A DNA stretch of 64,000 nucleotides from Ancylostoma caninum (GCA_037903475.1 JBAJFG010000111.1:310001-374000), one strand, 5' to 3'. Shown: positions 1 to 11,972, numbered from the stretch's first letter. The notes: a model not told the origin generated them from the sequence alone. Made by a program: numbers and translations.

Positions 1-361
1 TGCGCGGAAAACTCTGGACGTGGTTGGGGAACGTATCTCGTTCAACCCTTCACTCACCCTGCGGTTTATTTGGAATGTTAGAATACTTACTGGTAGAGGT
101 TTAGTCGTTTGTTGTGAAAACATGTGAAAGGATGTTTTCATGCCATACTTTCGAGTAGGCACCTGGTTAGTCGTAGAAGAAAATCCGCATTTTCAATTCT
201 AGGGCTCTTAGAAATCTGTTCTGAGGGCGAGCACTTTGTGTGAACGTTTTTCTTTTTTGTAGACGAGAACGAATATGCAGTTTTCTTCTTGCTTTTCTAT
301 TTTGGTCGATCCTCCTAGTTGAGTTGCGACCACCCGTTCAAGCGCTTCTGTTTCGTCGCAG
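1..361. other. no supported gene at window start
   Basis: Short open stretches exist on both strands, but none has a convincing splice context except the exon that starts at 362. This stretch is probably intron of the gene that ends at 1892. Confidence 0.3.
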
Positions 362-1892
362 GACCAGCCCGACAACTCCAGTGTCGTCGCGCCATCGACA
401 AATGCGCAAAATTTCTGTGTGCCTCTCAAGCATAGGTTCTCCACGTGCGTTCGTCGCTGACAACTTTGTTGGAATTTAAAAGTAATAAGTAGCAACTTGG
501 TGGCTCCTAGATAAGTAACAAGGTAGTTAATGGAGCTTCTTGCAGCCGTCTCCTTCAGTCGAAGGAGGGCACTGTGAATTTACTCATTTCTGAAATGTTT
601 GTTGAACAGTAGCAATATTTTGCTCGTGCGACTCACCGTATTATTTTGTATAGAGGCTTTGATCCGAGATAAGTAGCAAGACGAGGGAAAGGGATAGTGC
701 AGCGAAGGATTTTTGCATTCATCTTCAAATTGATCTTGAATTTGCAAGGGTGGCTAGCTTAGAACGTCATCAGCACATGAATGTCGCTTTTGGTCGAAGC
801 GGACCATATTCTCAAGATGTTTTTTTAATCTTTTTGAAGGATTTCCTATTCGTCTGTCATAACCAAATCTTTCGGTGCTCCCTACCAAGTTACCTCTGTT
901 CTAATTGTATGCCAATGACGGCTTTATAGTCCTCGAAGAGAAACTAGCCCAAAACAGAATGAAGGAAAATGTTAATGTCGTGTTTATGTCTCCATTGTTT
1001 GTCTATAAGTTACGTTAGGTTTCAGTTCCGTTAATCACCTTAGCTAAGCATTTGCAAATAAGCACTGTTGATTATAAGAATACATGTGTGCTATTGCATT
1101 CTTCCGTCGCCTTTGTCGTTTTCCTTCCACTTCCACCGTATGTTCATCAGCTTTAGGACTTTTTCACCCTTTAATCCTGTTCTTCTAGAAGTTTCCTTAC
1201 CTTCCAGCGGCTCACCTACATGATATGCTCTCTGGAGCACCACCAGTCCAACACGAATCAACGTGTTCCTATCGTCGTCGGCACCCTCGCGCACCAGTGC
1301 ACTCTCTCGCGCGGACGGCCAATCACGACAGCCCACGCCGCATAGTGACCACGCCCTGCCTCGCTGTCCACTGCCTCGTCAGTCAATAGGAGGCGTGTGT
1401 AGTGGATGGTCGGTCCGATAAGATCCCAGAGGATGGTCCAAGCTCACGTCACGCCCGTTGTTTGACATTTGCCAGAACGGAGAGACAGATAAGACGGGAC
1501 TTCCTATTTGAGTTGGTTGAGGTAAGCTAAGAAAGTTTCTTCCTCACTTCGGCGTTTCGACGCTTCGGCTACTGTGGAAGTTCGGCAACTGCGGGCAGGA
1601 TGACGCCGACTAGAGCAACGTGGTTGTTTGTGGCTAGAACAGCTTTTGTAGAAGTATTTACTGCAACGATACTGAAACGTCAAAGTACTAAGAAGTACTA
1701 CGCTTTTTCATGGAAATTTTCAGGCGATATCCTTCGTTAGGTATGAACCCTGATCTAGCACGTGCTCATCTAGTCTTCCCATCGCAATGTCAACTTCCGA
1801 AAGATGTTCGAAGTGATGTCATTCAGATTTTGCCACTAGTAGCAGCTTCACAACCTGAGGAACTCACTTCGGTTGATGCACTCAATACTTAA
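362..1892 (+). CDS. 3'-terminal two exons of an unidentified protein
   Basis: Two exons, 362-435 and 1724-1892, join in phase: the first ends in AG before GTTCTC and the second starts with G after TTTTCAG, making an Arg codon. Together they encode about 80 residues and end at a TAA at 1890-1892. The first exon is polar and contains an NSS sequon (DQPDNSSVVAPS). The second contains HLVFPSQCQLPKDVRSD and ends SVDALNT. The intron is about 1.3 kb. The 5' exons must lie to the left, possibly outside the window. I do not recognise the family. Clean splice phase and protein-like composition are the only support, so the pairing of these exons could be wrong. Confidence 0.42.
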
Positions 1893-3268
1893 AAGAATAT
1901 TTCCATTGTTAGACAAAGTTGCAGTGTCACATAAGCTTATCTAGGCAGTTGTTGTTCCTTATGGAGGGAAGTGTTCAAAATCAAGGAGTTCGATAGTCCG
2001 CGGAGCTTAAGCATTTTGACAATTTGGAAAGACCACCTAGCGACAAGAGTATACTGAAGTTGTTCTTCTTTTGACCAGCTGCCCAACAAGGCATATGAAC
2101 ACCCCGAACGACGCGGAGGGGCACCGTGCCCATAGGCGTAGATCTGCACCTGCCCATGGGCCTGGATTGTGATTCCCCACTACTCGAACATTACTCCGGA
2201 TTCGGACATGTTGCAGAATAAAACGAAAGGTTGAAATTTCCAACATGTTTATGTACAAAACATACTCGATGAATCCATCCGGAAAGCATTTTCGGTAGTT
2301 GAAAGTAAAACGAGGGAGGTAGAAAGTGGGCGCTAGGCTTATTTGGGTAGCGTCAACTACGGTTGCACCATTGCGCCGGCCTATCGCATCGCCTACGCCG
2401 AGCGGCAGACTAGCTGGACGCTGTGGCTGTAGAGTGCTCTACAGATAATTATTTGCTCAGCATAGTTAATGTTGTAGTAACTTCGAGCGACTACTTTATT
2501 GGCTTCAAATCTTCTGCATGGATCCTCTGTTGTTCCTTTCATAATCGCCTATTTCTGAGTACATTCTAAGTAGTCAATTACTGCATATTTTGTATAGTAT
2601 TACGGCTGTGTGACATTTTTTGTACAGTGTAACATTTTTTTTTGTCTTGGCTTTGTGGGTTATTTGAAGTCTGTGCTTTTGTTTAACTCTGTTCCCTGCA
2701 ACCTTCTACGGAATACATCACTTCATCGTACCCCAGATGTTTCTGTAAGTGAGCGTGAATAGGTTACGTGCACACTCCTTGTTTCAAAGAAATCTCATTT
2801 TCAGGTAACTTGTTACCTTGACTGGGCATTGTCGATCAGTTGTCGCCAGCTTCAGATCACTGACAGGTTGACGGCAAGTTTATTAGGGCAGCGATTTTTT
2901 GATTTGATGTAGGAGTTGCTATACTCCACGTGGAGTCTAGCATCCGGCGTCGCTGTTGACCTTCGCCAGCCACAGATAATCAATAAGTATAGAAATTGAA
3001 CGGCAGCAACGCAAGGTGACACACTCCATGAGAAGTATAGCTGCAGCCTGGATATTCCGAAATCATAACGGAGAATAAATTACAAAAGTATAGCTACCCT
3101 TTCACAGGTGGTCCGCGAAGCTACACAACGTCTACTGTCACAGTTCGCAGTTGATACGAAGTAGTGGCAGTTTCGAATCAGCTATTATGGCAGGTTCGCT
3201 AGCGCTTTTGTTACCGTAACAGATCGATTTTTCAAGAGAAAGTGGAAGATCACAAAGCTCTGCAGTTT
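1893..3268. other. intergenic or intronic, nothing supported
   Basis: This is AT-rich sequence with only short random open frames. I found no recognisable exon, RNA gene or inverted-repeat element here. Confidence 0.4.
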
Positions 3269-3488
3269 TCAGAATTCTTGGACGAAGATTCGCCCCATCT
3301 CGTTTATGTTAAAATTGTCTTCTTGGGCAATGCCCGCTTGAGAGTTGGTCGAGACATTGCCTGGATCCCCACTCTTCGAAGAAATGATGCACTCGCTTTG
3401 AGGCTGCAAATAATACGAGTGTGTTTCAAACGTTTATCTCTTGTAGATGATCACTTACTTGTGGTACATTGCTCAATTTTGCAGACAT
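3269..3488 (-). CDS. candidate small two-exon gene or 3' exons, unidentified
   Basis: On the minus strand an ATG at 3488 opens a short exon to 3459. It is followed by a strong GTAAGT donor, a 55-bp intron, a TTTGCAG acceptor, and a 45-codon exon from 3403 to a TGA at 3269. The join is in phase and gives about 54 residues of polar, soluble-looking sequence (ISSKSGDPGNVSTNSQAG, then INEMGRIFVQEF). No family is recognised. The plus strand is also open for about 100 codons across the same region, with a GTGAGC donor at 3541, so one strand is a shadow of the other. The minus reading is preferred only for its composition and splice sites. It could also be a transposon remnant. Confidence 0.28.
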
Positions 3489-3787
3489 TTCCGCCGTTGC
3501 GCATCTGTGCCGAACGCGTCTGTATTTATTTCGAGCGCAGGTGAGCTCCTTCTACTCTCCAGAAGCATTACTAAATTTTAAAGAAAACTAGACGGGATAC
3601 TCGGCTTCGCTCGCAAATTTTGACACTGATGCGGACTGTTGGTGATACTAATACATTCATTCAAAGTGCACATCATTTTGGTGGTCACCATATTAACTAA
3701 TATCAGTAACCCTTTTTGCCTTTCACGGAAGCGATAATTAGCTAATTAGTCCGTAATTTCGTCGCCACATTAGTGTCAAGCATATTG

Positions 3788-4085
3788 GAAAACCCTAGCA
3801 GACATGCTCTTGTCCGTCCCCAAATGAAAGCAGAAAAATAGATAAAATCAATAAACCAATAGACCAATACTTTAGCGCAAAATTCTTGTCATATTCTGGC
3901 AAAAGTGGAAAAAAATCAGTAATTCGATAAATTGGCGGAAAATGGTTGTTATTTTCGTGTACAGCGCACGAAAAACCCTAGTAGGCATGTCCTGTCCAGT
4001 CCCTGTGCAAAAATAGCAAAAAAAAAACAATAGAATCAATATAATCGATAAGCTAATCGATAGTCTTCAGCGAAAAGTAGCCTAT
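3788..4085. repeat. degenerate tandem duplication, about 180-bp period
   Basis: Two related segments (about 3788-3905 and 3968-4085) each start near AAAACCCTAG and carry GACATG or GGCATG, TGTCC, then A-rich AATAGAATCAATA-type sequence and CGAT. They are diverged copies of one non-coding unit. A GATACTCGGCTTCGCTCGC motif at 3597 and a TATATATACAGATGAG motif near 4200 bracket the region and suggest a larger old mobile element. Confidence 0.45.
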
Positions 4086-4410
4086 AACCTCCACATGCCC
4101 ATAATGGACCTGCATGCAGAATTTGATCCCGATCGGTTCATCCTCCGCGATTTTTATTCATTACATACATGTTTACAAACTTTCACTTTTATATATACAG
4201 ATGAGGTTGTGATGTTATAGCCATAAATGTACTTTCCTCAGGTACACGGACCTTACTCGCTTGGATCTCCTGCCCGGGGCGGAGATTGCTGTCATTGTCG
4301 CACCACCACTGTCCAGCAGGCACAGAATTCCAATACCAGCGTTCTTCCAATGATTAGCAACAGATCTGCTGCAGAAGTGTTCTAGCCAGGCCTTAGCACG
4401 AGCTCATCGT

Positions 4411-4671
4411 GGGGGGGGGGGGGTCAGAATTAACAAGCCTCTTAGGAAACAATGGCAGCCGCACCTAGAAGCAGGGCTTCTTCTCAGAAACCTGGACATT
4501 GAGTGCTGAACCACTTGGATCGTGGCCTTTGATGTTTTTTCGAGTTGAAGTTGATCCTTATACGTTGCCAGCGCTTGGGAACACATGCATAACACGCTTC
4601 TTGGCTTTGGCAAACTGTTTCATTTTATGCAGAAACTGCCCTTAGAGGAGGAGATGGGGGGGGGGGGGGGG
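4411..4671. repeat. two long poly-G tracts
   Basis: There are runs of 13 G (4411-4423) and 16 G (4656-4671). The sequence between them holds no supported gene. Homopolymers of this length are prone to assembly length error. Confidence 0.6.
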
Positions 4672-6958
4672 AATAGATCTTCGTACACTTCATCTCTGAT
4701 GACAGAAGGTGATATTTAACTAAGGTACCTGACAACCCTCCTCAGTATGTTTATATGAAAGTGGTTGTCAACTTATGGGTTCGAATAGTAAAATTGCGCC
4801 TCAAACAGCCGAGCCTTTCGCCTACCCTTACCAGGCACTCTAGTACGCGATAGTTACTTTCTTCTGTACTTCGCTAAGTAAGAGGCGTAAGAACATTGAA
4901 AAATGAACAGAAACTATCCTCTGCAGAACTAACGCACTTTCTTAAGTAGTAAAGACCATTAAGATCCCACCTTACCCATGAAACTCGAGCGGTGTTAGGA
5001 AGTCGTGCGAAACTCGGCCCAGTATGCTATGTCGAGTTTGGCGATGACATCTGAGATTGCGTTTAAGAGAATGTGCCTATCCCCTGGCCAGGATTTAAAG
5101 GCCTCTGAGTTGAGGATTCCCTACCCAAATTTCCCCACTCAACCACCATTCAACCCAAAAATCCTGACCTGCCATGCCGTCAAAAACACTCGTTCATTTT
5201 CGGATGGTCCCATCAAAATCCACGAAGTTTATTCCGGAACTTGTCACTAGTTACAACTCTTCCTCGTTTTTCAATACAGTCTTAAAATTGTTCCGTATCC
5301 GTGTGGGCCTGGATACGGAGCCTCCTTAGCTTTTCGACTCATTTACGAAGCTCAAATTGCCCGCCGGACAGTCGGCCTAGGGCCTGGCTATAGCCTTGTG
5401 CTTTCATACATTGTTGTGTCGTTCGTATCCACCTTCATCATCTTTGATCATCCATCATCATCAGTGCTATTTTTTTCTCTGTTTATTTAAGTATTAAGTA
5501 ACTGCCTAAGTAATTCTGCCCGGTAAACAATTTCAAAGGTGTGCTATTTTGTTGTAATTGGCAATGTGAATGTTAAATACTTGGTAAGTTAAGCTGATCT
5601 CTTAGTTTTCGCTATTCTTGGGAAATCCTTGTTTTGCGTCCTTCTTTCTGTCAGTAAACTGTTATTGTAGCTCTAGAAGCACACCTTTCGTTATAGCACA
5701 TTATCCTGTTTTTTTTTTGTGGTTGTCGTTAAATAAATGTTATTTTGTAGGTTCATAGAAACATAGTTTTCCAGATTCATTCATTAGATCGCCTCTAATG
5801 ATTTCTGGATATTTCCCTAATGGGGAGCAATATCTAGCCATATTGACACCTTTTATAAGTTGTCATTAACTACAAATAGCACAGTGGCATTAAACGTCGG
5901 GGCAAATGACCCTCCTACAAAGTCGATAATGAAATCTTCCCAGACGATTGTGAAATTTCTTTTGCGAAGCTCACAAGGAAAGGATACTTGGTCAATGTGG
6001 TCGCTTGAAATGGGATGTCTGTTATTATGAGCAGTTTTCACACTGTTCTCGAATCCGTTACCGGAATCCTCTGCGAGACTTTCTACGGCAAATAGGAAAA
6101 CCTCAAATTGCTTTCAACTTGCAAAATCAAAGTGATATTCGTAATAAGCATGTCAAATTACTCCCGTAGACAAAATTGAGGTGATTCCGTGAAATACCCT
6201 ACTTACCCCAACCCTACCGTAACCCTACCCAAATGGGGTTACGGCACAAAATCAGTGCGATATTCGTGATCAGCATGTCAAATAACCCCTCTGGATAAAA
6301 TTTCTGGGAGATTTTTGATTTTGAGGTCCAGGGGACAACAAGTGGAATAGTGCCTGCAAGGATTTCAGCACGAAGAAATGTGTCGCAAGTAATTCTGCAT
6401 AATGAAACTATAGAGTTAGAACGAATGTACGCTGTCGAGACAATCGTTGTCGACAGCGTTAACGTTGAGATCATGAGGATGGTCCCAACGCGAGACTGCA
6501 AGCACAGTGCATGTTTCACAATCGCACAGTGCAGTGGTGTTGACTTGTGTGCGCGGTACATCTGTATTTCAACTTGGATTTGATGCTCTTGGGATGTATG
6601 GTTGCTTCTTCGGACCCAGTGAAATGGGCTAGTTATGTTGACGTCGGCACGATAGCAACAAAGGACGAGGGAAACCCCGGTAAGTCCAGTAGTTAATGTA
6701 GCTGTAGCTGTGCACCACAGTTTCAGGATTTCTCTGTTAATTGTTACAATTGTATTCGCACTTAAGAAATTAAGAAATTGGTAACAACGATACTGCTGTT
6801 AGTCGGCTAGGTTTCATAGGTATTTTCTATTTACTGGTGAACCTATAACCTTCCGCACAACCTCTGCAGTCTTTTGATGACCTTTTTGGGTGTTACAAAA
6901 TACAATGCTCCAGAATGGGGAGGGAATACTTATCACCAATTTAAGGCTTCTTCTGCTA
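4672..6958. other. no firm gene; one small local duplication
   Basis: A motif (GATATTCGTAATAAGCATG in one copy, GATATTCGTGATCAGCATG in the other) occurs at about 6118-6190 and 6245-6310 with similar flanks, so a segment of roughly 125 bp has been duplicated. Both strands are open between 6214 and 6583. The plus frame is cysteine-containing and the minus frame is hydrophobic. Neither has a recognisable family or a clear splice pattern, so no gene is called. Confidence 0.35.
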
Positions 6959-7342
6959 CACAGAAACTTAATGACAGTCCGGAGGGACATCTGCTCCGAC
7001 CTTACTCAGAGCCATGTACGTTAAAGTCTTTGTATTTTCGAATATGTATCTGCTCCCATACTACACTGATCATCTAATCTGCGAATCAAACCCAATCAAA
7101 TGGCAATTTTAGCATAAGTAAGTCAATTGAGTGACTTTGACTCCCTGTTGAACAGGGCCTGACTGATACTTAACAAATGTGCATTAATTTCACAAGTTGT
7201 ACTTCAATTTTCTTATGAATAGATTTGTGCATAATTTACTTTGCTACCTATTTCGCTTTTGTTGTATCTTTACCATGTAGCTGTCCAGAGCGGAGCAAAT
7301 GTCCCCCCCCCCCCCTCCCCCGGACTGTCATTAAGTATCTGT
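6959..7342. mobile_element. short non-autonomous TIR element (hAT-like MITE)
   Basis: The ends form an inverted repeat containing ACTTAATGACAGTCCGG. The left arm continues AGGGACATCTGCTCCG. The right arm is its complement, interrupted by a C13 run at 7303-7315. Flanking nine-base segments CTTCTGCTA (6950-6958) and CTTCTACTA (7343-7351) differ at one base and look like a target-site duplication. No coding capacity is seen. Assignment to the hAT superfamily rests only on the length of the duplication. Confidence 0.6.
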
Positions 7343-7632
7343 CTTCTACTACTACTTTCAATCTAGTCAGTTGGAGGTTAGGGCGTTCAAGCAACCGCTA
7401 GATTCGTTTAAAAACATTTAAACTATGTCTTTTATTCCCATAAAGTATGTAGCAATCTTTTGCGAGCTGTTTTGTCAAGTTGTTATGCTGTTAAGAGAAC
7501 ATTTGTACAAATAATATTTATAAATATCGATATAAACTCTATTAACATCAAATTCGCTGGCATTTATATGCCGCTTATTACATGCATACATTTCACACCA
7601 AAAGACATTTCTGCTTCTGTCTCCAAGCGTTC

Positions 7633-8671
7633 TTATAGATCCATGACACTTTCGCCATTTGCGGATATCACTTTCCTCATAGCAGTGCGGATGTGACTGA
7701 CATACACTCTGCACTGGATGTGTGTCACTTTGTCATTCCAGAACTTGCGAATACTCCTGCCGAGCTCAACGACGTTTCGTGGCTTGCACTCATTCCTGAA
7801 ATTCTTATATTTATCACATGGAGAATTAATTGAAACTTGGCCTACAAGGAATTTCAGCCTACCTACCTGAGGAATTCCATCATGTCGCGCCAAATGTATT
7901 CCATAGGGTCTAAATCTGCGCTTTCCAGTGGCCATTCGAAGTTCTCGATGTTCCAGTCCTTGATCATCTCTTTAGCCACACGTGAAGAATGGATTGGCGT
8001 CCTTTTGTGAGCAAGTCGACATCGTGAATCGAATACTATCTCAGCGAATGGTAAGTAGTATTGACGAATGATCTGGCAATACGTCGACGTAGCTATGGGT
8101 ACCTGTAAATGATGCATTTATTTAGCGTTTTTTTTTTGTCGTGAAACTTGACAGGTAATTCTCACATTTCCATCCAAAATTTGCACAGGAACTGCTCCTT
8201 CACAAGAGATGCCGCCCCAAACATGGACCGACATGCTCGGCTCTTTTATCTGATCCGTACGTGGAGCCTCTCCTTCCCGTATTAGCTCACTGGACATAGG
8301 ATCAATGTAGACCGTGGTCTCGTCAACGAAAACGACGTTCGAAAACTGTTCCTAGAAAAAAAGAGGTAAGGCCTAGCTTGAAAGAGCTAATTCAGAATAG
8401 AACTGACGTTATTTGATAACATCTGCTCGCAGAAACGTATTCTTTTCATTCTATTCGCGTCCCGAATGGGTGTCCCTGAGCTAGATCTCCGAGGTGTACT
8501 GCTCGAGAGTCTCTTCCTTTCCAGGTATCCATTTATTGCGGTGCGAACATTGGTTGCTGTTATTCCTGGATACCTCTTGGCGAGCACTCTTGCAATCTTC
8601 GACATTGATAAGCCCTTTGTATAAAGGGAGTAGACAACTCTGCTTTCAGCTTCATTGAGTTTACGTAGCAT
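7633..8671 (-). CDS. Tc1-like (IS630/Tc1/mariner) transposase gene, four exons, altered catalytic triad
   Basis: Exons 8671-8408, 8351-8148, 8102-7867 and 7795-7633 join in phase through GT-AG introns of 45-71 bp, giving about 288 residues. The N terminus is a helix-turn-helix region (YTKGLSMSKIARVLAKRYPG). The catalytic domain has the first Asp in VVFVDETT (residue about 98) and VHVWGGIS. The third acidic position is kept in ADLDPMEYIW (Glu at about 224). Where the family usually has QQDNAPIH, this protein has AHKRTPIH, so the second Asp is a Lys. It should therefore not catalyse transposition. I found no terminal inverted repeats around it. Intact frames and splice sites with a lost active site suggest either a decaying copy that has kept its exons or a domesticated transposase. 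The family call is firm; function is inferred. Confidence 0.82.
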
Positions 8672-9170
8672 TTTCTGGAAACGAAGCTATTAAGCTGAGC
8701 TGCTATTGGAGACGTTACTTCTTATAATAAAGTAGAGGTGCAACAGAAACAAAAGAGAGAATGATTGAGTAGATCCATGTGCTCCTTTTATAACCAAGAG
8801 GCCGTTGGCCTTTTCTGCGCACAGAGCCTAGGATGCCCTGAGGTCCATTCCTTGGCGCCGTATGGTTGACCTCTACATCTCCTGGACTAGGCATTGACCT
8901 GTGCATTCCATGACTATGCAAGGAGCAGCTATTTGGGTATTTGGGTTCATGGAAAGAAGTGGTTTATATGGCATGCACACATTAGGCAGGGATTTGGAGT
9001 TGTCAGTCAACAGCCTTAGGGTTCTAATGCGAAGTCTTTTTTTTAACATAAGCATAAATAGGTTCCTTTCGTTTGTCTGTAGTTGTCGATTGTCCTGGCT
9101 TATGCGTTTGCAGTTACGTACCTTTTATTTCATCAGGTGGTTTCCATCTTGGTAACATCAACAGTCAGAA

Positions 9171-9244
9171 ATGTCGAAATGTCAGAATGTCAAAATGTCA
9201 GAAATGTTTCTCCTCGACGTTCTTCCTGCACTGCTTGTCTTCAG
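9171..9244 (+). CDS. candidate first exon with signal-peptide-like start
   Basis: An ATG at 9204 (in frame with one at 9171) opens MFLLDVLPALLVF and ends at AG|GTGCGA in phase 2. A CAACAGTCAG acceptor lies just before 9171, suitable for trans-splicing. It may be the 5' end of the gene whose 3' end is at 14142, but an exon must be missing because the phase does not fit the next candidate. An ATGTCA-type tandem repeat lies across the start (9171-9206). Confidence 0.25.
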
Positions 9245-9836
9245 GTGCGACATTTTATTTTATTTATTATTTTTTCTTTCTATTGCGGGTATTGAAAACT
9301 GCAGATGTGTTTTAACCTTTTCAAACTATTCGCTGTAAGAAGGGTGACTGTACGACCAAAACTTTCGTGAACAAGTGGTCACTACGTGAAAGCACATTAT
9401 CTATAATCTGCAGCCATCTTTTACTTCATAATCGAATCTATATCCCCAAGAATTGCTAATATTGCTCCAGAGAGCGGCCACACTACATGTTCACGAATTT
9501 AATGTAGTCCTTGTTTTCAGTATCAGATGTATGGTCTGAAATCACCATGACACCATCAGATTTGGAGAGTCAAATCATTACACTGTAGCTGTTTTGCTTT
9601 TCAGTAGAATGACATATGAATAGTAGTGCAATCGCGCAGTAGAATATCGTTGTCTACTACAGTAAGCTTTTCTCATTAGTAAGCGAGTAAATATTACAAT
9701 TTTTCACATGAAGTTTTTACGTTCTTCTTACTGTAGAACTGGTTTTGCTTGTGGTTCAGTATTTCAGGGGGCCATTGTAATTGAACTAGAACAACGAAAA
9801 AATCCTCCAACGTTCTTGAAATTCATTGTCATTTAG

Positions 9837-10915
9837 GTTCTGATTACTTCGTAGGAACCCGTGAACCCCGTAATGCACGTCTTATGGTCAGTTACAGAGT
9901 GGACAAGATTGTGTTCTGGATGGAAACGGTTCAGATGGTTGGTGCTACACAGTGATGGTTGTTCAAATGCCTCATCATTTAACTATCCATGGTTTGATCT
10001 TGGGAATTTGTTCTTATTCGGTCTGTTCATTTTATCTTGATTTTTTCTTATTCTTTTACATGCGGTATAAAGAAATTCATTGTCCACTTCACGTCATGCT
10101 CGTACAAAGACTGCATATGCACTACATATGCACTACAGAGCATGGCTTACGACGAATTATTGCTATAATTTGTTTCACACGCGGTGATAGTTGAGTATTC
10201 GTGCACGTCGTATACTTTTCTCACCACCCTCTTCGATTGCTGCGCACTTTCCTGCGCTCTTTTTCTCCCTGATGGTTCTCAAACTATCGTCCGTAGTGAA
10301 ACAGACCATGTGCGGGTTCCTCAAGTTCTCATTGCCCTAAAAGTGCTTGGTAAATTTCTTACTATTAGTCTGAGGATATATCTTGTAACAACTTCCATGT
10401 TCTGAGGATATATCGTTTCTACAAACAATGAAGAGATTTTTAGGTGCTGATTTCCTTGTGTTATTTGTGGGTTGCTCCTTACTTACAAGTATGGTATATG
10501 TCATACGCATGTTACTAGTGTTTTTTTTCTTTCTCTTTGAGATCTCATCAATTTTCAAAATTCCAGAGGTGCTCCTCAAAAAACAAAGCCTGTGGCATGA
10601 GGCCGTGACCCTGTCATGACTCCTGGGCTAAGGTGCCCCAAGGTACAACATGCTGTGATGTGACATGCATGCATAAACAAGTAATCGATCAGCTGGTCAA
10701 CTTAATCGTTGAACACTTGGAGAAGGAAGTGTTGCCTTATTCTTCATATTTTCTCCATTGTCGTGCACGCCTACGTGCATATTCAATAAATAAATAAATA
10801 TAATAAATATCTCATAAATTCATGCTTGCCCCATGTTTTATTTTACTCGTTCTAGGTCCGTGCATATGATGAAGATGTTGTTCTCAACTGCTCAACAATA
10901 TGGTCAATAGGAGAA
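9837..10915 (+). CDS. two candidate internal exons, unidentified
   Basis: Exon 9837-9928 follows a CATTTAG acceptor and encodes 30 residues with the core SDYFVGTREPRNARLMVSYR, ending at a weak GTTCAG donor. Exon 10856-10915 follows TTCTAG and encodes 20 residues including AYDEDVVLNCSTIW, ending at GTATTG. Both look protein-like and are on the same strand as the exons at 13.2-14.1 kb. They may belong to that gene, but the phases between the pieces are not fully explained. The second resembles the first Cys strand of an Ig-like domain, which is only a suggestion. Confidence 0.32.
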
Positions 10916-11476
10916 GTATTGAGTGCTTGCGCCTCTTCGTGCTAAGAAAAATGCTTGGATTTGGACAAAACGCAGATGTAGCTGTCAGGAAACTTATTCT
11001 CTCATCACCGCAAGGTAATATACAGCATTTCGACGACGGCTTTTATATAACGGTGGAAACTGCGAAAAGCCTGGTCATTTCACCGCATAGTACGGTCCTG
11101 ATTGTTTTTTTTTTTCATATGGATTTAAAGAAGAATCATATGCGGAGTATGCGGAGCCTACGAAGACCTTGAGGGCCACCTTTTCTGCCAATGAAGGCTA
11201 TTTTGAAGTCTAATGAATTTTCAAGATATTTTGAGTCATCGATAAAATTTTATGAAAATTTTGGCTTTCTGCAGTTGAAGACTTAGAGCATCAAAATTTT
11301 AGTGCACGGATAATTTTCGGCCACCCTGTATATATAGACTGTCCAAACGCGACATTAGTTGAGTAAACGTGCGCAGAATTTGCGTTTCTCTCATTCCTCT
11401 CCTACTGCAACGCCCTTTCACGCGTTCTTTTTCTGTCTGCTGTCTTCCCAACTATTGTCCATGGTGAAGCGCACTA
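10190..11476 (+). repeat. dispersed repeat, two diverged copies of about 120 bp
   Basis: Copies at about 10190-10312 and 11355-11476 share GTTGAGTA, CGTGC, a CTTTC..GCG.TCTTTTTCT core, then ACTATCGTCC or ACTATTGTCC followed by GTGAA. The second copy is preceded by GGCCACCCTGTATATATAG, a typical transposon-end-like sequence. No coding is assigned to it. Confidence 0.45.
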
Positions 11477-11500
11477 TAGCATTGCTAAATCCCATTTCGA

Positions 11501-11757
11501 CTAGATGGAATGAAGCTCACTGGCTCCGATAGTGCGTATCCCGCAGCAGCAGCTCCGCTGGCATTGGGGCACGCACCGGCCGTCTTTGTTAATTCCCTTT
11601 TCGCGCAGAATGCTTAGAAATCGATCGTAGATCAAGTTGTTCATGGAGAAGTGCTCGAAGTCCGGTCTTTGCATTGTGAAATTTTTATCGTCTACTGCCT
11701 CTACTGAATACTTGCTTTTACTGGGAGCGTAGACTAGAGTGCAGTTATTTGGTCATT
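11501..11757 (-). CDS. MAM33/p32 (C1QBP)-like exon or gene fragment
   Basis: A minus-strand frame is open from 11757 to a TAG at 11501. Its core reads FTMQRPDFEHFSMNNLIYDR followed by FLSILREKGINKD. This resembles the C-terminal region of the mitochondrial matrix MAM33/p32 family, where a conserved pattern L-Y-D-x-L-x-x-x-L-x-x-R-G-I precedes the last helices. The expected final helices do not follow in this frame; the sequence becomes Cys-rich and stops. A GGCCG|GTGCGT donor at the change point could explain this, but I cannot find the next exon. It lies antisense inside the span of the plus-strand gene ending at 14142. It could be a pseudogene fragment, and the family call is tentative. Confidence 0.38.
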
Positions 11758-11972
11758 TTTGTAACATAGCAATTTCAACATGCATAGTTGACCATCTTCA
11801 TGCAAAAAAAAAAACTCAAGGTTCTCAAGGTGGTTTCGTTATTGCCCACCATTGCAGTGCAGAAACTACACACATACAGAATAAGATTATTTTCATTTTC
11901 ATTTCTTTACTTGTCAATAACTCAGTGGGAAAATCTCTAACAGGCAGGATAAGTTGAACTGCTATTAGCATA

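Noticed and set aside
6214..6583. Overlapping open frames on both strands
   Set aside because: No motif or splice evidence to choose between them; a local duplication overlaps the start.
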